Shown piece after piece: positions 49,984-59,397 of a stretch of DNA of 64,000 bases. The DNA is taken from assembly GCF_016864575.1 (NCBI RefSeq), contig NZ_CP044125.1, forward strand, positions 682,001 to 746,000. The letters are read 5' to 3'. The notes below the pieces were generated by a model. The model was not told where the DNA came from, ran no database searches, and saw nothing but the letters and a program-made list of their open reading frames with translations. The number at the start of each line of letters is the position of its first letter. Positions within the stretch are counted from its first letter, which is position 1. The translations under genes and the position numbers were made by a program. The stretch is from Rhizobium sp. BG4 (GTDB taxonomy: Bacteria; Pseudomonadota; Alphaproteobacteria; Rhizobiales; Rhizobiaceae).

Positions 49984-50756
49984 AGCCGCTCATAGGCCGC
50001 GCGGCCGTTGTTGAAATCATCGACGAGGGGGGAGAACTTGTGGCTCCCCTCTTCGTGCATGATCAGCGGCGCGCGCAGCGACAGCCGTGCCCGCGAGCCC
50101 TTGATCGCCGTCAGCAGGATGCGCACGGCGTTTTCGCCCTGGCGGGGATGGATGGCGGTGATTTCGATGCCGCCGAAGCGGCGGCCGCAGGCGGCGATGA
50201 TCTCGGCGATCGATTCCGGGCGGGCGATCAGCGACAGCTGGCCGCCAGGGATCATGATGGCGCCGGCGGTGCGGATCCAGCTTTCGAACAATCCTTCGGT
50301 CATCGCATGCGCCTCGGCCTTCAGGGCATCCGGCGTCTTGCGGTCGCCTGAAGCGTTAAATGGCGGGTTCATGATGACGTGGTGGAAGACCTCGTCGGGA
50401 AGCCCAGCATCGTTGCGCGCCTTGGCAGTCAGCGTCACATCGGCCTCGATTACCGAGACGCGCCCGGCCATATGGGCGTTTTCGGACAGAGCGATGCTGC
50501 GGCGGGCATAATCCGCCATCTCCGCCGAGCGCTCGAAGAGAACGGCTTCAGCCTTCGGAAGCCGCGAGGCGACGCCGAGCCCTGCCGCACCGGCACCGGC
50601 GCCGAGATCGGCAACCCTGACCGGCCTGTCATCGGCGACCAGAGCGGCGAGCAGCATGGCATCCATACCCGACCGGTGCCCCCTGCCCTTCGGCTGGACG
50701 ATGTGGAAGCCGCCGCGGTGGAAGGCATCGATCGTTTCGGAAACCGGGCTCGTCAT
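49980..50756 (-). CDS. tRNA1(Val) A37 N6-methyltransferase-like protein (TrmN6/YfiC family)
   Basis: A 258-residue SAM-dependent methyltransferase. It starts [20 protein letters not shown], has the SAM-binding motif [20 protein letters not shown], the adenine-N6 catalytic motif [14 protein letters not shown], and a C-terminal [20 protein letters not shown]. The NPPF tetrad fits N6-adenine methylation and the size fits TrmN6. A related activity on another RNA or protein cannot be excluded. It follows the DUF2007 gene by four bases, so the two are one operon. Confidence 0.85.
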   Translation of the reverse strand: MTSPVSETIDAFHRGGFHIVQPKGRGHRSGMDAMLLAALVADDRPVRVADLGAGAGAAGLGVASRLPKAEAVLFERSAEMADYARRSIALSENAHMAGRVSVIEADVTLTAKARNDAGLPDEVFHHVIMNPPFNASGDRKTPDALKAEAHAMTEGLFESWIRTAGAIMIPGGQLSLIARPESIAEIIAACGRRFGGIEITAIHPRQGENAVRILLTAIKGSRARLSLRAPLIMHEEGSHKFSPLVDDFNNGRAAYERL

Positions 50757-50760
50757 AGGT

Positions 50761-50988
50761 TCACTTTTCCGCGCGCAGCTCGTCTGCCAGACCGGCATCG
50801 GTGAGGATGCGGCGGGCCTGAACGGCGCGCTCGTCATCGACAAGCAGGCGGCGCGGCAGCATGCCGAGCGAACCCTCCAGAATGCTCATGCCCTGATCGG
50901 CTACGAAGCAGTGAATTCCGGCATCCTTTAACAGGCTCTGCGCAAACGAGAGCAGGACGGGATCGTTGGCACGGATAAGTTCATGCAT
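50761..50988 (-). CDS. DUF2007 domain protein
   Basis: A 75-residue protein starting MHELIRANDPVLLSFAQSLL, then KDAGIHCFVADQGMSILEGS and LPRRLLVDDERAVQARRILT. This is the DUF2007 (putative signal transducing protein) pattern. It is cytoplasmic and of unknown function. It is divergent from the polyprenyl synthase gene and forms an operon with the downstream methyltransferase. Confidence 0.88.
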   Translation of the reverse strand: MHELIRANDPVLLSFAQSLLKDAGIHCFVADQGMSILEGSLGMLPRRLLVDDERAVQARRILTDAGLADELRAEK

Positions 50989-51096
50989 TTGCGGTCAATT
51001 CCGTTTCAAATTTGCGCTACGCGACAATTCACCCCTTGCCGCTTCTGCCGCCCCTTTCTATTGTCAAATTCAAAGAGTGAACAGGAGTCCGGGTCG

Positions 51097-52113
51097 TTGG
51101 GCGTGGTCATACCGCTTGAAGAAAGCAAAAACAAACTGGCATCCGTCAAGCCGCTGGTCGATTTGACAAAGGCGGACATGGAGCGGGTCAACCAGCTTAT
51201 CCTTTCGAAGGCCGGTTCCGACGTGCAGATGATCCCGGAGGTGGCCAACCACCTGATCTCTTCCGGCGGCAAGCGCCTGCGCCCGATGCTGACGCTCGCC
51301 TCGTCCTGTCTGTTCGGCTACAAGGGCGAGAACCACATCAAGCTCGCGACCTCGGTCGAATTCATGCATACGGCGACGCTTCTGCATGACGACGTGGTCG
51401 ACGAAAGCGACCTGCGCCGCGGCAAGTCCACGGCCCGCACCATCTGGGGCAACCAGGCCAGCGTCCTCGTCGGCGACTTCCTGCTCGGCCAGGCCTTCCG
51501 CATGATGGTCGATGTCGGCTCGCTCGATGCGCTCGACGTTCTCTCTTCGGCTGCCTGCGTCATCGCCGAGGGCGAGGTACTGCAGCTTTCGGTCGCCAAG
51601 AACATGGAAACGACCGAGGACGACTATCTCTCGGTCATCCGCGCCAAGACGGCGGCGCTGTTTGCGGCAGCCGCCGAAGTCGGCCCGATCGTTGCCGATG
51701 CCGGCAAGTCCGGCCGCAACGCGATGAAGTCCTACGGCATGAATCTCGGCCTCGCCTTCCAGCTGGTCGACGATGCGCTGGATTACGGCGGCAAGGCTGC
51801 CGATCTCGGCAAGAATGTCGGCGACGATTTCCGCGAAGGCAAGATCACGCTTCCCGTCATCCTCGCCTACCGCCGCGGCACGCAGGAAGAGCGTGCCTTC
51901 TGGCGCGATGCGATCGAGGGCGGCAACAGCAGCGATGCGAACCTTGAAAAGGCCCTCGGCCTGATCACCAAATACGGCACGCTGAACGATACGATCGCCC
52001 GGGCGGTCCACTATGGCACGATCGCGCGCGACGCTCTGGCGCCGCTTCCCGATACGTCCTGGAAATCGGCCATGATGGAAGTCATCGACTTCTGCATCGA
52101 GCGCGTGAACTAA
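51097..52113 (+). CDS. Polyprenyl (octaprenyl/decaprenyl) diphosphate synthase
   Basis: A 338-residue trans-prenyltransferase that makes the long side chain of ubiquinone. The two aspartate-rich motifs are TLLHDDVVDESDLRRGKSTA and QLVDDALDYGGKAADLGKNV, and GGKRLRPMLTLASS is the substrate loop. The likely start is TTG 51097 with AGGAG upstream, giving an N-terminus GVVIPLEESKNKLASVKPL; a GTG two codons on is also possible. The frame upstream has no ribosome binding site. In Rhizobiaceae ubiquinone-10 would be the usual product. Confidence 0.9.
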   Translation: MGVVIPLEESKNKLASVKPLVDLTKADMERVNQLILSKAGSDVQMIPEVANHLISSGGKRLRPMLTLASSCLFGYKGENHIKLATSVEFMHTATLLHDDVVDESDLRRGKSTARTIWGNQASVLVGDFLLGQAFRMMVDVGSLDALDVLSSAACVIAEGEVLQLSVAKNMETTEDDYLSVIRAKTAALFAAAAEVGPIVADAGKSGRNAMKSYGMNLGLAFQLVDDALDYGGKAADLGKNVGDDFREGKITLPVILAYRRGTQEERAFWRDAIEGGNSSDANLEKALGLITKYGTLNDTIARAVHYGTIARDALAPLPDTSWKSAMMEVIDFCIERVN

Positions 52114-52242
52114 TCAAAGGTCTTTGATCGCGGGCTGATTTTGTTGCAGGGCCGCTTCAAAAAAGCCATCCTGTTGTGAATCAGTCATTGCAACTGATTT
52201 CGCAGCCGGAGCTTGCCGGCTGCATTGAAGAGAGGTTTTCTA

Positions 52243-54075
52243 ATGCGGCAGAGATTTGCCATCCGTCTTCTTTCGAGCGCAGCCCTTGCAGCCGTTCTTT
52301 CGTTCGGCGCATTGACCGGCGCGCATGCGGAAGACGCGGCCAAGCCCGACGATGCCAGCAAGACCGTGATGTTCGACCCGGATACGGTTTCCACCTTCTC
52401 CGGCGCCTTCCTCGCCGCCCGCACCGCCGATGTCGACCACGACTACAAGACGGCGATCGAACTCTACAAGAAGGCCCTGCAGATCGAGCCGGGCAATCCT
52501 GAGATCCGCCAGCGCCTGATGATCTCGCTGCTGCTCAGCGGCGATTTCAAGGAAGGCGTCAAATACGCCAACGAGCTGAAGCTCGACCCGAGCATCGAGC
52601 GCGTGACGACGGTCGTACGCTCGATGGATGCCGTCGGCCGCGGCGACTACAAGGGCGCCGAAGCGATCCTGAAATATGACGGCCCGAACGATCTCGACCG
52701 GATGATGAACGACCTGCTGTCGGCCTGGGCGCGTCTCGGCGCCGGACGTGGCAAGGAAGCCCTGGCGATGGTCGAGAAGATGAAGGGACCGGACTGGTTC
52801 CGCATCTTCCAGAACTACCATGCCGGCGCAATCGCCATCGTCAACGGCAATGTCGCCTCTGCCCGCAAGCATCTGAACGATGCCGTGCTCGACAAGGATG
52901 GCGGCGCCACGGCGCCCGATACCTTCATGCGCTCGATCATGGCGCTTGCCCGCCTCGAGGCATCGCAGGGCAACAAGCAGAAGGCGCTGGACGCGATCTC
53001 CGTCGGCGACAACCTGCTGCCGAACTACGCACCGCTGAAGGCACTGCGCCAGAGCATCGAAAGCGGCGAGAAGCCGAAGCAGCAGGTCGAGAATGCCGCG
53101 CAGGGTGCGGCCGCCGTGCTGTTCTCCGTCGGCGCCGCGCTGAACCGGGATGGCGCCGAAGACATCGTCTCGCTCTACCTGCAGACCGCCAATGCGCTCG
53201 ACCCCGACAGCGCCGATACGCTGGTCTTGCTCGGCGGCATTGCCGAGAAGCAGGAACAGATGGACCGCGCCATCGAATTCTACCAGAAGGTTCCGGCGGA
53301 TTCGCCGATGCGCCGCATCTCTGAACTGCAGCTCGGCCTGGCACTCGCCCAGGGCGGCAAGGTGGAAGAGGCCCGCAAGCATCTGCAGCAGCTGATCGCC
53401 TCCGACCCGAAGGATATCCGCAGCTACCTCGCCTATGGCAGCGTCCTTTCCGATGCCAAGGACTATCCGGCCATGGCCGAGAACTACGACAAGGCCGTCG
53501 AGGCGATCGGCTCCCTGCCCGGCCGCGCCGACTGGACCGTATTCTTCCAGCGCGGCATTGCCTATGAGCGGCTGAAGAAGTGGGATCAGGCCGAGCCGAA
53601 CTTCCGCAAGGCGTTGGAGCTCAATCCGGACCAGCCGCAGGTTCTGAACTATCTGGGCTATTCCTGGATCGACATGAACAAGAACCTCGACGAAGGCCTG
53701 ACGATGATCAAGAAGGCCGTCGATCTGCGGCCTGACGACGGCTACATCATCGATTCGCTGGGCTGGGCCTACTACCGGCTCAACCGCTTCGACGATGCCG
53801 TTGCCGAGCTCGAAAAGGCCGCCGAAATCAAGGCCGGCGACGCGACGATCAACGATCACCTCGGCGATGCCTACTGGCATGTCGGCCGCAAGCTCGAGGC
53901 CGTCTATCAGTGGAACCGGGCGCTGAACTCGCAGCCCGAGGAAGCCGAGATCCCGAAGATCAAGGACAAGATCGCCAACGGCCTGAAGCCCGAGAACGAC
54001 GAGGCCAAGTCCGCCGACAAGAAGCAGCCGGACCCGGCGCCGGTGACCCCGCCGCCCGTCGACAAGAAGTCCTGA
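52243..54075 (+). CDS. Secreted tetratricopeptide repeat protein
   Basis: A 610-residue protein with a signal peptide (MRQRFAIRLLSSAALAAVLS, cleavage near AHA). It then has many TPR units, e.g. AARTADVDHDYKTAIELYKK, DRAIEFYQKVPADSPMRRIS, YLGYSWIDMNKNLDEGLTMI and DSLGWAYYRLNRFDDAVAEL, and a lysine/proline-rich tail (KKQPDPAPVTPPPVDKKS). TPR proteins are scaffolds; this one probably works in the periplasm or as an outer-membrane-associated assembly factor. It precedes ispE by six bases and may be co-transcribed with it. Confidence 0.87.
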   Translation: MRQRFAIRLLSSAALAAVLSFGALTGAHAEDAAKPDDASKTVMFDPDTVSTFSGAFLAARTADVDHDYKTAIELYKKALQIEPGNPEIRQRLMISLLLSGDFKEGVKYANELKLDPSIERVTTVVRSMDAVGRGDYKGAEAILKYDGPNDLDRMMNDLLSAWARLGAGRGKEALAMVEKMKGPDWFRIFQNYHAGAIAIVNGNVASARKHLNDAVLDKDGGATAPDTFMRSIMALARLEASQGNKQKALDAISVGDNLLPNYAPLKALRQSIESGEKPKQQVENAAQGAAAVLFSVGAALNRDGAEDIVSLYLQTANALDPDSADTLVLLGGIAEKQEQMDRAIEFYQKVPADSPMRRISELQLGLALAQGGKVEEARKHLQQLIASDPKDIRSYLAYGSVLSDAKDYPAMAENYDKAVEAIGSLPGRADWTVFFQRGIAYERLKKWDQAEPNFRKALELNPDQPQVLNYLGYSWIDMNKNLDEGLTMIKKAVDLRPDDGYIIDSLGWAYYRLNRFDDAVAELEKAAEIKAGDATINDHLGDAYWHVGRKLEAVYQWNRALNSQPEEAEIPKIKDKIANGLKPENDEAKSADKKQPDPAPVTPPPVDKKS

Positions 54076-54081
54076 TAACGG

Positions 54082-54963
54082 ATGCCGGATGCGGAGAGCC
54101 GCCGTTTCACGGTGACTGAAGACGCGCCTGCGAAAATCAATCTGGCCCTGCATGTGACGGGCCAGAGAGACGACGGCTACCATCTGCTCGACATGCTGGT
54201 GACCTTCACCAGTCACGGCGACCGGCTGAGCTTCACCGCCGCCGATGCCGACGGCTTCACCATCGGCGGGCGTTTTGCCGGCGATCTTGGTGGCGATCCC
54301 GGCAGCAATCTCGTTCTCAAGGCACGCGATCTTCTGCGCCAGGCCGTGCTTGCCCAGGGCGGCCATGCGCCGACAGTTTCCATCCATCTCGACAAGAACC
54401 TGCCGGTGGCCTCCGGGATCGGCGGCGGATCGGCGGATGCGGCTGCGGCACTGCGCGGGCTTCAGCGCTTCTGGAACGTGCGGGTGCCCGCCGATATGCT
54501 TTCGGCGCTTGCGCTGCAGCTTGGCGCCGATGTGCCGATGTGCCTGGAAAGCCGGCCGCTGATAGCGCGCGGGATCGGCGAGGAGATCGAGCGGGTGGCG
54601 CTGCCACGGCTCTTCCTGGTGCTCGCCAATCCGCTGAAGGGCGTGTCGACGCCGCAGATCTTTCGCGCACTGGCAGAGAAGAACAACCGGCCGCTCGATC
54701 TTTCGGCCGGCGACTGGATGCGGGTGATCGAGGTGAACCGCAACGACCTCGAGCCGCCGGCGCGCAGCCTGACGCCCGAGATTGCCGAGATTTCGGCCCT
54801 GCTTGCCGGGAGCGGCGCCGATCTCGTCCGCATGTCCGGCTCCGGCGCTACCTGCTTCGGGCTCTTCCCTTCCCTGCAGGCGGCGGAGGCGGCTGCGCAG
54901 CAGCTTCACAGCCAGCGGCCGGACTGGTATTTCCAGGCGACGGAAACTGTTTCGGGAGAGTGA
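54082..54963 (+). CDS. ispE: 4-diphosphocytidyl-2-C-methyl-D-erythritol kinase
   Basis: A 293-residue GHMP kinase of the MEP isoprenoid pathway. It has TEDAPAKINLALHVTGQRDD with GYHLLDMLVTF, the ATP motif LPVASGIGGGSADAAAALRG, and the C-terminal RMSGSGATCFGLFPS. All catalytic elements are present. It lies after the TPR gene and two bases before moaB. The polyprenyl synthase gene nearby uses the pathway product. Confidence 0.94.
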   Translation: MPDAESRRFTVTEDAPAKINLALHVTGQRDDGYHLLDMLVTFTSHGDRLSFTAADADGFTIGGRFAGDLGGDPGSNLVLKARDLLRQAVLAQGGHAPTVSIHLDKNLPVASGIGGGSADAAAALRGLQRFWNVRVPADMLSALALQLGADVPMCLESRPLIARGIGEEIERVALPRLFLVLANPLKGVSTPQIFRALAEKNNRPLDLSAGDWMRVIEVNRNDLEPPARSLTPEIAEISALLAGSGADLVRMSGSGATCFGLFPSLQAAEAAAQQLHSQRPDWYFQATETVSGE

Positions 54964-54964
54964 C

Positions 54965-55510
54965 ATGCCTGGCATAGACGAGAACCGGCCGTTCATTCCC
55001 GTCGGCATCGCCGTGCTGACCGTCTCCGATACCCGCACGCTCCAGGACGACAAGTCGGGCGACACGCTCGCTGCCCGTATCGCCGAGGCCGGCCACAAGC
55101 TGATCGAGCGCGCCATCGTGCAGGACGACAGGCAGGCGATCGCAGCGCAGGTGAAGGCATGGACGGAGACCGATGGTATCGACGTTGTCATCACCACCGG
55201 CGGGACCGGCTTTACCGGACGTGACGTGACGCCGGAGGCACTGGAGCCGCTGTTCGAGAAGCGCATGGACGGCTTCTCGGAAGTCTTCCACCGGATTTCC
55301 TACGACAAGATCGGCACCTCGACGATCCAGTCGCGCGCCACGGCCGGTGTTGCCAACGCCACCTTCATCTTCGTGCTGCCCGGCTCGCCCGGCGCCTGCA
55401 AGGATGCCTGGGACGGGATCCTGAAGGCGCAGCTCGACTACCGGCACATGCCCTGCAATTTCGTGGAAATCATGCCGCGGCTCGACGAGCACCTTAAGCG
55501 CGGCGGCTGA
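54965..55510 (+). CDS. moaB: Molybdenum cofactor biosynthesis protein B
   Basis: A 181-residue MoaB/MogA-type protein: IGIAVLTVSDTRTLQDDKSG-like start, ERAIVQDDRQAIAAQVKAWT, then DVVITTGGTGFTGRDVTPEA and IFVLPGSPGACKDAWDGILK. It catalyses adenylylation of molybdopterin or its equivalent step. The start codon lies one base beyond the ispE stop, so the genes are coupled. Confidence 0.93.
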   Translation: MPGIDENRPFIPVGIAVLTVSDTRTLQDDKSGDTLAARIAEAGHKLIERAIVQDDRQAIAAQVKAWTETDGIDVVITTGGTGFTGRDVTPEALEPLFEKRMDGFSEVFHRISYDKIGTSTIQSRATAGVANATFIFVLPGSPGACKDAWDGILKAQLDYRHMPCNFVEIMPRLDEHLKRGG

Positions 55511-55512
55511 TT

Positions 55513-56031
55513 CTATTTGGCGGCGCGTGCCACCCAGGAAGGAATCAATTCACTGGAAAGCTGACGCAGCTTCTGGCCCTTCGGGAATTCCGACAGCCGC
55601 ATGCCGCTCTTGGCCGAGGCGATCGCCTGCTTCTTGGGGACAAGATAGGCAAGCTCCAGCGGCGGCAAGGCACGGCCGACCCGCTGCAGGAACGGACGGC
55701 GATAGGCGCGCGAGGCGGTGAAACGGGCGGGCAGTTTGTTCAGCGCCACATATTCGGCGATCTCGTCGATCCAGCCTGCCTGCGGGCGCGCGCCGGGCTC
55801 GACGAAGAGCAGCCACTCGCCCCGGGCCGAACGCAATATGTCCTTGATATCCCATTGCGAATGGAAACGGCAGCCGGCAGCATCCGCCACCCGCGAGGTG
55901 CCGTCGCGCGAGCCGTGATCGAGCACCACGACATCACTTACAAGCCCTTCGACCGCGCCCGCGACCAGCACCGATAAAGTCTGCGCCAGCTCAGGTTCCT
56001 GATCCTGGCACTCCAGAACAACCGTCAACAT
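55513..56031 (-). CDS. Glycosyltransferase family 2 domain protein
   Basis: A 172-residue protein with the GT-A fold start MLTVVLECQDQEPELAQTLS, VVVLDHGSRDGTSRVADAAG and WLLFVEPGARPQAGWIDEIA. DHGSRDGT is the nucleotide-sugar loop; VEPGAR replaces the usual DxD, so metal binding may be altered. It is short for a full transferase. It converges with moaB with only two bases between the stop codons. Confidence 0.8.
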   Translation of the reverse strand: MLTVVLECQDQEPELAQTLSVLVAGAVEGLVSDVVVLDHGSRDGTSRVADAAGCRFHSQWDIKDILRSARGEWLLFVEPGARPQAGWIDEIAEYVALNKLPARFTASRAYRRPFLQRVGRALPPLELAYLVPKKQAIASAKSGMRLSEFPKGQKLRQLSSELIPSWVARAAK

Positions 56032-56169
56032 TGCCTATTTATAATGCGCCGCACAAAATTTTGCCAGCGCGACTTTCCTCATTTTGTTCTTGCATTGTTC
56101 TCATTTTCTGATTAGGAATTTAATCATCAAGAACGGGCGAAGGCAACGCCTCCGCTGCGGGAGAATCCG

Positions 56170-57327
56170 ATGAACGAACAGTCCCTTGCAGGGCAGGCCG
56201 CATTCGCGCCTGCCAACACGGCAGATATTGCCGAAGCGCTGATCGCCCAATCCGGCCTGCGGGTGGATGGCGAGCGCCGCCGCGGACGTGGCGCCGGGCT
56301 TAACCCGAGCGGCAGGTTCGAGCCGCAAAGCCGCGAGACGTTCGACGACGGCTGGCAGACGCTGGAAGAGTTGCCGCCGTTCCGCACCGAAGTGCAGATC
56401 GAGAAGCCGCGAACGGCGATCACCCGCAACGAGTCTCCCGACATTCCCTTCGACCGCTCGATCAACCCCTATCGCGGCTGCGAGCATGGCTGCATCTATT
56501 GCTTCGCGCGGCCGACCCACGCCTATATGGGCCTGTCGGCCGGGCTCGATTTCGAGGCGAAGCTGTTTGCCAAGCCCGATGCCGCCAAGCTCCTGGAGCG
56601 CGAGCTTGCCAAGCCCGGCTACAAGCCGCGGGTGATCGCCATCGGCACCAATACCGATCCCTACCAGCCGATCGAGAAGGAATGGCGCATCATGCGGCAG
56701 ATCCTCGAAGTGCTGAACAAGGCGAGCCACCCGGTTTCGATCGTCACCAAGTCGGCGATGATCATGCGCGACATCGATATCCTCAAGGATATGGCCGCCA
56801 AGGGGCTGGTGCGCGCCTCGCTTTCGGTGACGACGCTCGACCGCAAGCTCGCCCGCACCATGGAGCCGCGCGCCTCTACGCCGCCGCGGCGGCTGGAGGC
56901 GATCCATGCGCTGAGCGAGGCCGGCATCCCGACCTCGGTGATGGCCGCACCCGTCATCCCGGCGCTGAACGACCACGAGCTGGAGCGCATTCTGGAGGCT
57001 TCGCATGCCGCCGGCGCGCGCGAGGCAGGCTATGTGCTGCTGCGGCTGCCGCTCGAAGTGTCGCCGCTGTTCCGCGACTGGCTGCTGCAGCATTATCCGG
57101 ACCGCTACCGGCATGTCATGTCGCTGGTGCGCTCGATGCGCGGCGGCAAGGATTATGACGCCGAGTTCGGCAAGCGGATGAAGGGTGCAGGCCCCTATGC
57201 CTGGCAGATCTCCCGCCGCTTCGAGATGGCCACCAAGCGGCTCGGCATGGTCAGACGCAGCATGCCGCTGCGCGACGATCTCTTCGTGCCGCCGGATGGC
57301 AGCGGCGTGCAGCTGTCGCTGCTTTGA
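56170..57327 (+). CDS. PA0069-family radical SAM protein (spore photoproduct lyase-like)
   Basis: A 385-residue radical SAM enzyme. The Fe-S motif is NPYRGCEHGCIYCFARPTHA (CxxxCxxC), followed by RVIAIGTNTDPYQPIEKEW and RASLSVTTLDRKLARTMEPR. RxxP.RL in STPPRRLEAIHALSEAGIPT is characteristic of this family. The substrate is unknown; relatives include spore photoproduct lyase. It is monocistronic. Confidence 0.9.
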   Translation: MNEQSLAGQAAFAPANTADIAEALIAQSGLRVDGERRRGRGAGLNPSGRFEPQSRETFDDGWQTLEELPPFRTEVQIEKPRTAITRNESPDIPFDRSINPYRGCEHGCIYCFARPTHAYMGLSAGLDFEAKLFAKPDAAKLLERELAKPGYKPRVIAIGTNTDPYQPIEKEWRIMRQILEVLNKASHPVSIVTKSAMIMRDIDILKDMAAKGLVRASLSVTTLDRKLARTMEPRASTPPRRLEAIHALSEAGIPTSVMAAPVIPALNDHELERILEASHAAGAREAGYVLLRLPLEVSPLFRDWLLQHYPDRYRHVMSLVRSMRGGKDYDAEFGKRMKGAGPYAWQISRRFEMATKRLGMVRRSMPLRDDLFVPPDGSGVQLSLL

Positions 57328-57540
57328 AGACTTCGCGCCCGCTGGCACGGGCGCGTGAGGAGCGTTTCGACCGGCCGGCGGGTATGCCGCCGGCAATGAC
57401 GCAATACCCGCAGGCTGCCGCCGCCCTGGCTGCCTGCACACCGCGGATGGGTCCCCTGCCCCTTCGCGGCCCTAGCCCCCGGCCGCCGCCCTGTTCCGGG
57501 GGCTTGCAGGAAATCGGGTTGGCGTGCGAGGTTCAGCCGC

Positions 57541-58230
57541 ATGAAACGTCGCACGCCACCCGATTCTCCTCTGCTTTTCGAAGACGCGCCGCTCACTCCG
57601 GATTTCAAGCTGGAACTGAAGGCCCGCAAGGCCGGTCACTGGCCGGTTGCCGGTGCCGATGAAGCCGGACGCGGGCCGCTCGCCGGCCCTGTCGTTGCCG
57701 CAGCCGTCATTCTCGACCCGAAGCGCATCCCAGAGGGGCTGAACGATTCCAAGCAGCTGTCGGCCGCCAAGCGCGAGGAGCTGTTCGTGCAGATCCTGGC
57801 AACGGCAACGGTCTCCATCGCCTCCTCCAGTGCCACCCGCATCGACGATACCGATATCCGCAAGGCGAGCCTCGACGCCATGCGCCGCGCCATCTGCGGC
57901 CTCTCCATTCCGGCGGCCTATGTGCTGACCGACGGCCTCGACGTGCCCCAGGGGCTCGACTGCCCCGGCCAGGCGGTGGTCAAGGGTGACGCCCGCTCCG
58001 TCTCCATCGCCGCCGCCTCGATCGTCGCCAAGGTCACCCGCGACCGGATGATGACCCGCGCCCACCTCGTCTTCCCCAACTACGGCTTCGCCGCCCACGC
58101 TGGTTATGGGACGGCGCAGCACCGCGCGGGGATCGAGGCGCACGGCCCGTGCCCGCTGCACCGCATGACGTTCCGGCCGTTGCGGAAGGATGGGGTGGTT
58201 GCGGTGACGGAGGAGATGTTGCGGGATTAA
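57541..58230 (+). CDS. rnhB: Ribonuclease HII
   Basis: A 229-residue enzyme that cuts RNA in RNA/DNA hybrids and single ribonucleotides. The catalytic DE pair lies in [20 protein letters not shown], followed by [31 protein letters not shown] and the late acidic/His region [20 protein letters not shown] with [11 protein letters not shown]. The ATG at 57541 begins a basic/polar N-terminus. It is a single gene with repeat DNA downstream. Confidence 0.94.
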   Translation: MKRRTPPDSPLLFEDAPLTPDFKLELKARKAGHWPVAGADEAGRGPLAGPVVAAAVILDPKRIPEGLNDSKQLSAAKREELFVQILATATVSIASSSATRIDDTDIRKASLDAMRRAICGLSIPAAYVLTDGLDVPQGLDCPGQAVVKGDARSVSIAAASIVAKVTRDRMMTRAHLVFPNYGFAAHAGYGTAQHRAGIEAHGPCPLHRMTFRPLRKDGVVAVTEEMLRD

Positions 58231-58267
58231 GGGGTAGGGTGGTTCCGCTTCTGCCGTTGCGCGCGGA

Positions 58268-58470
58268 GCCCCCTCATCCGCCCTTCGGGCACCTACCGGG
58301 GTCGAGCCACTGGTCTCGACCCGTCCTTCGGACCCCCGCTGGGGAAAAGGGAATTGCGCAACGTCTCGATACACCCTCCGGCCCTTGGCTGGGAAAGGGC
58401 GAACAGCCTTCTCTTCCCTCCCTTCTCCCCTCGGGGAGAAGGTGGCCCGATAGCGCCGGATGAGGGGGCT
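58268..58470. repeat. RIME-type intergenic palindrome, long form
   Basis: CCCCTCATCCGCCCTTCGGG, then GGGGTCGAGCCACTGGTCTC-GACCC and GTCCTTCGGACCCCC, a ~60-base insertion and the closing CTTCTCCCCTCGGGGAGAAGG with GCCGGATGAGGGGGC. With the element at 58568 it fills the 678-bp gap between rnhB and the atp operon, which otherwise contains no gene. Confidence 0.82.
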
Positions 58471-58567
58471 GCAGGCACCAGCCTTTGATGTTTCACACGT
58501 CCTCTATGGACCGCCCCTAGACGCGGCCCCACGTGCCACCTCGCTCCGCGGCCACCAACTTCTCCTC

Positions 58568-58735
58568 CCTCATTCCTGTGCCCTTAGGGCTACGCCCACG
58601 GGATGTCACAGGAATCCAGTGCGCCCCAGTCCTGGGGCGCGAGAGACTCATTGGTGCGCTGGAAGTCGTCTCGTGTCATTCACGGCGCAGACGTGCCGTG
58701 GCTGGATTCCTGTGACAAGCACAGGAATGAGGGAG
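58568..58735. repeat. Two dispersed repeat copies in inverted orientation
   Basis: CCTCATTCCTGTGCCCTTAG inward from 58568 and the inverted CTGGATTCCTGTGAC...CACAGGAATGAGGG ending at 58735. Between them are GGGCTACGCCCACGGGATGT, GCGCCCCAGTCCTGGGGCGC and the hairpin CACGGCGCAGACGTGCCGTG. The order matches the pair at 15206, in reverse. Confidence 0.8.
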
Positions 58736-58858
58736 GTTGGGGAGGTCTCGGTGATCCGATTGACGGCCTGCGTTGGCTGCGCGGCATGAGGGGGCCCTCC
58801 CACGGTGAACAACTGTCGCAGCAGATTGCGAGGCTGCTATAGCCGCCACACCCCAAAA

Positions 58859-58895
58859 ACAAAAAGCCCCGCGCAATGGCGGGGCTTTTCAAACT
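58859..58895 (-). terminator. Rho-independent terminator of the atp F0 operon
   Basis: On the minus strand: AAAAGCCCCGC-CATTGC-GCGGGGCTTTTTG, 7-bp GC stem followed by a T-run. It lies 14 bases after the atpF stop. Confidence 0.85.
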
Positions 58896-58908
58896 CAATG
58901 TCCGAACC

Positions 58909-59394
58909 TCAGTTCAGGCGCGTCTTCACTTCGCCGACGGCGGCCTTGAAGAGGTCGGTCTGGACCTTGGCGTCCGCTTTCTTGGCGAGAACGGCTTCGG
59001 CTGCAGAGATCGCGAGGTCGACGGCGGCCGAACGGACGGCCTTCATCGCATCGGCTTCCGCCTGCTTGATCTTCTGCTCGGAAAGCGCGGTGCGGTTGGC
59101 AACGAACTCTTCCGTCTTCTTCTTGGCTTCGGCGGTCAGCATGTCTGCTTCGCGCTCGGCAGCCGCGACGATGTTGGCAGCTTCGGCTTCGGCTTCCTTG
59201 CGCTTGCGCTGGTATTCGGCCAGCAGGTGCTGGGCCTCTTCGCGCAGGCGCTTGGCTTCCGCCAGTTCGTTGCGGATCTGATCGGCGCGGTCGTCGAGCG
59301 ACTTCGCCATCATGCCGGGAACCTTGAGATAGACAACCAGTCCCAGGAAGAGGAACAGGCCGATCATCGCAAAGAATGTTGCGTCAAGTGCCAT
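58909..59394 (-). CDS. atpF: F0F1 ATP synthase subunit b
   Basis: A 161-residue peripheral stalk subunit. The N-terminal membrane helix is MALDATFFAMIGLFLFLGLV and is followed by a long charged coiled coil (RLREEAQHLLAEYQRKRKEA, EEFVANRTALSEQKIKQAEA). It is last in the operon atpI-atpB-atpE-b'-b. It pairs with the b' subunit as a heterodimer, the arrangement in photosynthetic and many alphaproteobacteria. Confidence 0.95.
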   Translation of the reverse strand: MALDATFFAMIGLFLFLGLVVYLKVPGMMAKSLDDRADQIRNELAEAKRLREEAQHLLAEYQRKRKEAEAEAANIVAAAEREADMLTAEAKKKTEEFVANRTALSEQKIKQAEADAMKAVRSAAVDLAISAAEAVLAKKADAKVQTDLFKAAVGEVKTRLN

Positions 59395-59397
59395 CGA

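Noticed and set aside
52240..55266. A 1008-codon open frame on the minus strand
   Set aside because: It is antisense to the TPR, ispE and moaB genes, is rich in Arg, His and Gly, has no ribosome binding site or family pattern, and results from high GC content at third positions of the sense genes.
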